Source: Candidatus Levyibacteriota bacterium (GTDB lineage Bacteria; Patescibacteriota; Microgenomatia; Levybacterales; UBA12049). From it: a stretch of DNA of 7,155 nt. The position numbers were made by a program, and so were the translations under genes. The notes under the pieces are model-generated. The model was not told the origin of the DNA. It was given only the letters and a program-made list of their open reading frames with translations, and did not search any database. Below, one piece after another: positions 5,146 to 7,155 of the stretch; position 1 is the first letter of the stretch, and the number at the start of each line of letters is the position of its first letter. The stretch spans positions 1 through 7,155 of the forward strand of contig CAIQLZ010000097.1 in NCBI GenBank assembly GCA_903872785.1. The letters are read 5' to 3'.

Positions 5146-5174
5146 AATATAGGGAGAAATGAGCTAAACGTCAT
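5146..5174 (-). promoter_or_regulatory. Putative promoter of the 56-residue gene and rep
   Basis: ATGACG at 5169-5174 (four of six matches to TTGACA), a 17-nt spacer, and TATATT at 5146-5151, read on the minus strand. The ATG at 5139 begins 6 nt past the -10, so a leaderless start is predicted. The 64-nt gap 5140-5203 contains this promoter and no other feature. Confidence 0.5.
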
Positions 5175-5203
5175 GTATGTTTTGAAGCTAACTTACGAGA
5201 GGT

Positions 5204-6010
5204 TTATAGTTGCTTATTGGTAGAAACTAACTTGTATTTACCTGTTCCATCAGCCTCTATTTTCAGATAATCCATAAAACCCTGCTTAACAATATCGTCT
5301 TTTAATTGGGCAATAATAGAACGAAAACTATCGTAACTTACAGGCACGTTTCTCATTATGTATTTTTTATCCACGTCATTATTTACGTGTTTCTCCAATA
5401 TTTGATAGACTTTTTTCTTTTTATTATCGTGCTTTTTAGTAAATTGTAGGGTTGATTTCGAAGAATCTTTTAATTTTGCAGGAGTAGGTAAAATACCTCT
5501 TTTCTTTTTGTGCTGATTTACAAGCAAGCTGAACTTTTTTAGCTGATCCTTTAAGTAGGGAGCATAGTAATAATCACCATTACACGCTTCAAAAAATAAT
5601 TGCTGAACTTTTGCCATATACCCTTCAATGTTTTGAATTTTCTTAGGATAATTCTCAACCATCCAAGGAATGTTTAACTCAAAATTGCAATAATCATCAA
5701 AGTAAAATTTTGGTAAGCCTTTCAATATTTCTTTTTCGTTCTGAAACTCTTTAAGCATTGCTATAAGAGAATGGAATTCATGGCTAAATTTTTTACTGGG
5801 CTGAATAAATTGGGCAACATTGCGGATTCCATTAAAAGCAACATTAATCATTTTAAAGTACACATCCAAATATTTTACGTAATCCGTTATATCTTTGGCT
5901 TCATAATAAAAATTATAGAAATATTGATCTCCTTTTTCACTAGCCTTATCGTTACTTAGCTCTCTACTTTTAATTTCCTTAATCAAAGGCTCGATAAAAA
6001 TAATTGACAT
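5204..6010 (-). CDS. Unknown protein with possible C-terminal winged helix
   Basis: A 268-residue protein from ATG 6010. Residues about 1-160 are helical and rich in Phe/Tyr, with no membrane segment or recognisable catalytic motif. A lysine-rich stretch (about 167-200) follows. The last 65 residues (about 198-263) look like a winged helix: helices around YQILEKHV, YIMRNVPVSYDSFRSIIAQL, then GFMDYLKIEADGTGKYKLV as a beta wing. A DNA-binding regulator or partition-like role is possible, but no family was recognised. The frame continues upstream to a TTG at 6034. I prefer the ATG because the putative -10 (6023-6028) lies inside that extension. A perfect palindrome sits between the -10 and the ATG, which could be an operator for the protein itself. 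No Shine-Dalgarno is present. Confidence 0.85.
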   Translation of the reverse strand: MSIIFIEPLIKEIKSRELSNDKASEKGDQYFYNFYYEAKDITDYVKYLDVYFKMINVAFNGIRNVAQFIQPSKKFSHEFHSLIAMLKEFQNEKEILKGLPKFYFDDYCNFELNIPWMVENYPKKIQNIEGYMAKVQQLFFEACNGDYYYAPYLKDQLKKFSLLVNQHKKKRGILPTPAKLKDSSKSTLQFTKKHDNKKKKVYQILEKHVNNDVDKKYIMRNVPVSYDSFRSIIAQLKDDIVKQGFMDYLKIEADGTGKYKLVSTNKQL

Positions 6011-6025
6011 AATTGGAGGCCAATT
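6011..6025. promoter_or_regulatory. 15-bp palindrome, candidate operator
   Basis: AATTGG-AGG-CCAATT, perfect 6-bp arms around a 3-bp centre, directly before ATG 6010 and overlapping the -10 box by three bases. It is placed where a bound dimer would block transcription. A palindrome this short can occur by chance. Confidence 0.35.
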
Positions 6026-6028
6026 GTA
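6023..6028 (-). promoter_or_regulatory. Putative -10 box of the 5204-6010 gene
   Basis: TACAAT on the minus strand, 12 nt before the ATG at 6010, giving an expected leader of about 5 nt. No convincing -35 is present; the region at 17-18 nt is a run of A/T. The match is modest. Confidence 0.35.
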
Positions 6029-6064
6029 GCACAAATAACCTTAAGAAAATAATTCTTGAAGAGG

Positions 6065-6081
6065 CACTCTTAATGCGAGTG
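6065..6081. other. Weak hairpin in the 6011-6098 gap
   Basis: CACTC-TTAATGC-GAGTG, a 5-bp stem with a 7-nt loop, 18 nt past the stop of the 6099-7016 gene. On the minus strand no T-run follows it closely, so it is at best a weak terminator for that gene. The rest of this gap holds the promoter and palindrome of the downstream gene. Confidence 0.2.
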
Positions 6082-6098
6082 AGATTTTATGAATAGTT

Positions 6099-7016
6099 TT
6101 AATTATTACTCCACTCTCCAGCGGAACAATCTATCACCAAATCCTTAGGTTGTGTAGTAGTGTAATCAAATTTTGTGCCATCTTGTTTTGTAATTTGATT
6201 CCATGGCACCCGCATAGTTTGATGGGGTTGAATAATTGCATAACTACTTAAAATACCCAATTCATAGAAATCTTCTGGACTTATATCGGATCCAATAGAA
6301 TAATCACACATATTCCATTCAAGATCATCATTATTTGTAACCAATAAAGCTTGACTTGTAATTTCTACTTTTGCATTTAATTTTTTTGGTTTCTGATTAA
6401 ATAGCGCAGAAGTTGTTAAATCTTCAAACTCAGAAGTTATATCTCCTTCACCCGTTTTTACAACTAAAGAATCTGCTTTAACAGTATATTGGAATTTTAT
6501 AATACCATTGGTAGAATCTATCTTTATTGGAGCAGTATTTGCATCAATGTAGACTGATCTACCAATTTCTGGCTCAATAAATGCATTTGTAGTCTCAAAA
6601 TCCCCTTTTATAACTGCGTCCTGTTTGCTGTAAAGCATTATTGAAACTTGGCCCCCAAATGATTTCGTGTCTTTATTTCTTATGTCAAAAAAATATCTAT
6701 ATTTACCATCCACCTTTTTAACAATTTTGTTGGCAACAACAATATTCATTTTTTCTATAAATTTTGTTGTCGGTGTTTGATTGTTAGCGCTTGAAGACGT
6801 TTTAGTATCTCCGTTTGTTGAGCTTTTTGAACTTGTACTTGTATATGTTGCCTCAAAAAGCACAGAAAATAAAACTATTAATCCTAAAAACACAAAAAAA
6901 GCTTTTTTTCTCGTAGGATTTTTCTTTAATATAAATTGAAATAATTTTGGGTTAATAATGGAAACAGGAAGACAAACCAGAGAAACCAACATTAAGATTG
7001 CAAATAAACTATTCAC
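6099..7016 (-). CDS. Membrane-anchored protein with two N-terminal TM segments and a large external domain
   Basis: This 305-residue protein has a hydrophobic segment at 3-21, a short loop with N22-P-K-L-F and P34-T-R-K-K, and a second TM at about 38-55. A Ser/Thr/Asn-rich linker covers 58-86, followed by a beta-rich region to the end. Two halves can be seen: about 88-195, and about 212-300, which contains the pattern T-N-N-D-D-L-E-W at 227-234 followed by C237, with C297 near the end as a possible disulfide partner. I recall similar N-N-D-x-x-x-W modules in uncharacterised bacterial surface proteins. The likely location is the cell envelope with the domain outside, but function is unknown. 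An element-borne envelope protein could act in surface exclusion, adhesion or host-surface change, which is speculative. The start is GTG 7016, 6 nt after a strong promoter, and there is no Shine-Dalgarno. Confidence 0.88.
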   Translation of the reverse strand: MNSLFAILMLVSLVCLPVSIINPKLFQFILKKNPTRKKAFFVFLGLIVLFSVLFEATYTSTSSKSSTNGDTKTSSSANNQTPTTKFIEKMNIVVANKIVKKVDGKYRYFFDIRNKDTKSFGGQVSIMLYSKQDAVIKGDFETTNAFIEPEIGRSVYIDANTAPIKIDSTNGIIKFQYTVKADSLVVKTGEGDITSEFEDLTTSALFNQKPKKLNAKVEITSQALLVTNNDDLEWNMCDYSIGSDISPEDFYELGILSSYAIIQPHQTMRVPWNQITKQDGTKFDYTTTQPKDLVIDCSAGEWSNN

Positions 7017-7022
7017 AACTTA

Positions 7023-7050
7023 ATTATATTGTTTCTTCAATAAAAATCAA
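7023..7050 (-). promoter_or_regulatory. Promoter of the 6099-7016 gene
   Basis: TTGATT at 7045-7050, a 16-nt spacer, and a perfect TATAAT at 7023-7028, read on the minus strand. The GTG start at 7016 follows the -10 by 6 nt, so the transcript should begin at or next to the start codon. This is the best-formed promoter in the element. Confidence 0.65.
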
Positions 7051-7084
7051 GCACAAATACGCTTTATCAAATACTAAGCGTAAA

Positions 7085-7155
7085 TTATTTTAATATTCCT
7101 ATCATATCCAACAGGGCATCGCATAATTCTATTGCTCTGGTTTTTTGTCCATTAA
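7085..7155 (-). CDS. C-terminal end of an unidentified gene (partial)
   Basis: On the minus strand one frame is open from the window edge to TAA at 7087-7085, ending in RAIELCDALLDMIGILK. The mix of residues looks like an amphipathic helix of a real protein, whereas the other two frames are broken within the same stretch. Only about 22 residues are visible, so no family can be given. It would be the gene upstream of 6099-7016, separated from it by 68 nt that hold the promoter. Confidence 0.4.
   Translation of the reverse strand, partial: NGQKTRAIELCDALLDMIGILK

Larger units (their letters stand above)
2322..7155. mobile_element. Integrated plasmid- or phage-like element, left part (right end outside the window)
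   Basis: From the tRNA to the window end all genes run on the minus strand: serine recombinase, HUH Rep, a 56-residue protein, two unknown proteins and a truncated gene. An integrase beside a tRNA plus a replication initiator is the normal signature of an integrative plasmid or temperate ssDNA-type element. No capsid, Zot-like ATPase, relaxase or toxin-antitoxin gene is visible, so plasmid and phage cannot be told apart. The left border is assumed to lie inside tRNA-Ser(TGA). How far the element reaches to the right is unknown, and the membership of 5204-7155 is inferred from strand and context. Confidence 0.6.

Noticed and set aside
5771..5959. Plus-strand frame of 62 codons with hydrophobic Ile/Phe runs
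   Set aside because: It is antisense to the helical part of the 5204-6010 gene, with no promoter or ribosome site of its own.
6011..6034. TTG start for the 5204-6010 gene, adding eight residues
   Set aside because: The extension overlaps the likely -10 box and the palindrome, and no ribosome site supports the TTG.
6108..6125. CTCTCC-AGCGG segment as a second att copy of the tRNA-Ser 3' end
   Set aside because: Only about 6-8 bases match CTCTCCGCC and it lies within the 3' end of a coding sequence. This is chance level.

Overview
The window looks like a bacterial chromosome from the candidate phyla radiation (Patescibacteria), most likely the Microgenomates side. The case is inferential. It rests on AT-rich, tightly packed genes with almost no Shine-Dalgarno sites, start codons sitting on their promoters, and two membrane proteins (1-624 and 1503-2150) that I recall as widespread in that group. 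All full-length frames read through under the standard bacterial code, and TAA and TGA both serve as stops.

Left region, 1-2312, reads as host backbone. It starts with the first 208 codons of a secreted or membrane-anchored protein on the minus strand (1-624). A plus-strand transcription unit follows: tRNA-Arg(GCG), tRNA-Ser(CGA), tRNA-Arg(CCG), a Nudix hydrolase gene (1000-1404) and tRNA-Ser(GGA), with gaps of only 2-20 nt. A minus-strand two-TM protein (1503-2150) converges on this unit. Then come tRNA-Ser(GCT) and tRNA-Ser(TGA). The window therefore holds a serine tRNA set covering all six serine codons.

Right region, from tRNA-Ser(TGA) at 2322-2411 to at least the window end, reads as an integrated mobile element with every gene on the minus strand. 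In transcription order it has: the end of an unidentified gene (7085-7155), a two-TM protein with a large external domain (6099-7016), an unknown protein with a possible C-terminal winged helix (5204-6010), a 56-residue protein (4969-5139) overlapping the start of an HUH rolling-circle Rep (3888-4979), and a large serine recombinase (2313-3860). The last 30 or so codons of the recombinase lie antisense across the whole tRNA-Ser(TGA) gene, so this tRNA is probably the attachment site. Integration would then set the recombinase's C-terminus. The far attachment site is not in the window.

Three points stand out. Nearly every first gene of a transcription unit has its -10 hexamer 6-12 nt before the start codon, which predicts leaderless mRNAs; the only clear Shine-Dalgarno belongs to rep, an internal cistron, and lies inside the 56-codon gene. 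The Nudix mRNA appears to be cut out between two tRNAs. A GC-rich 10-bp stem-loop inside the 5' end of rep is a candidate replication origin or translational control element. No CRISPR array, rRNA gene or insertion sequence was seen.
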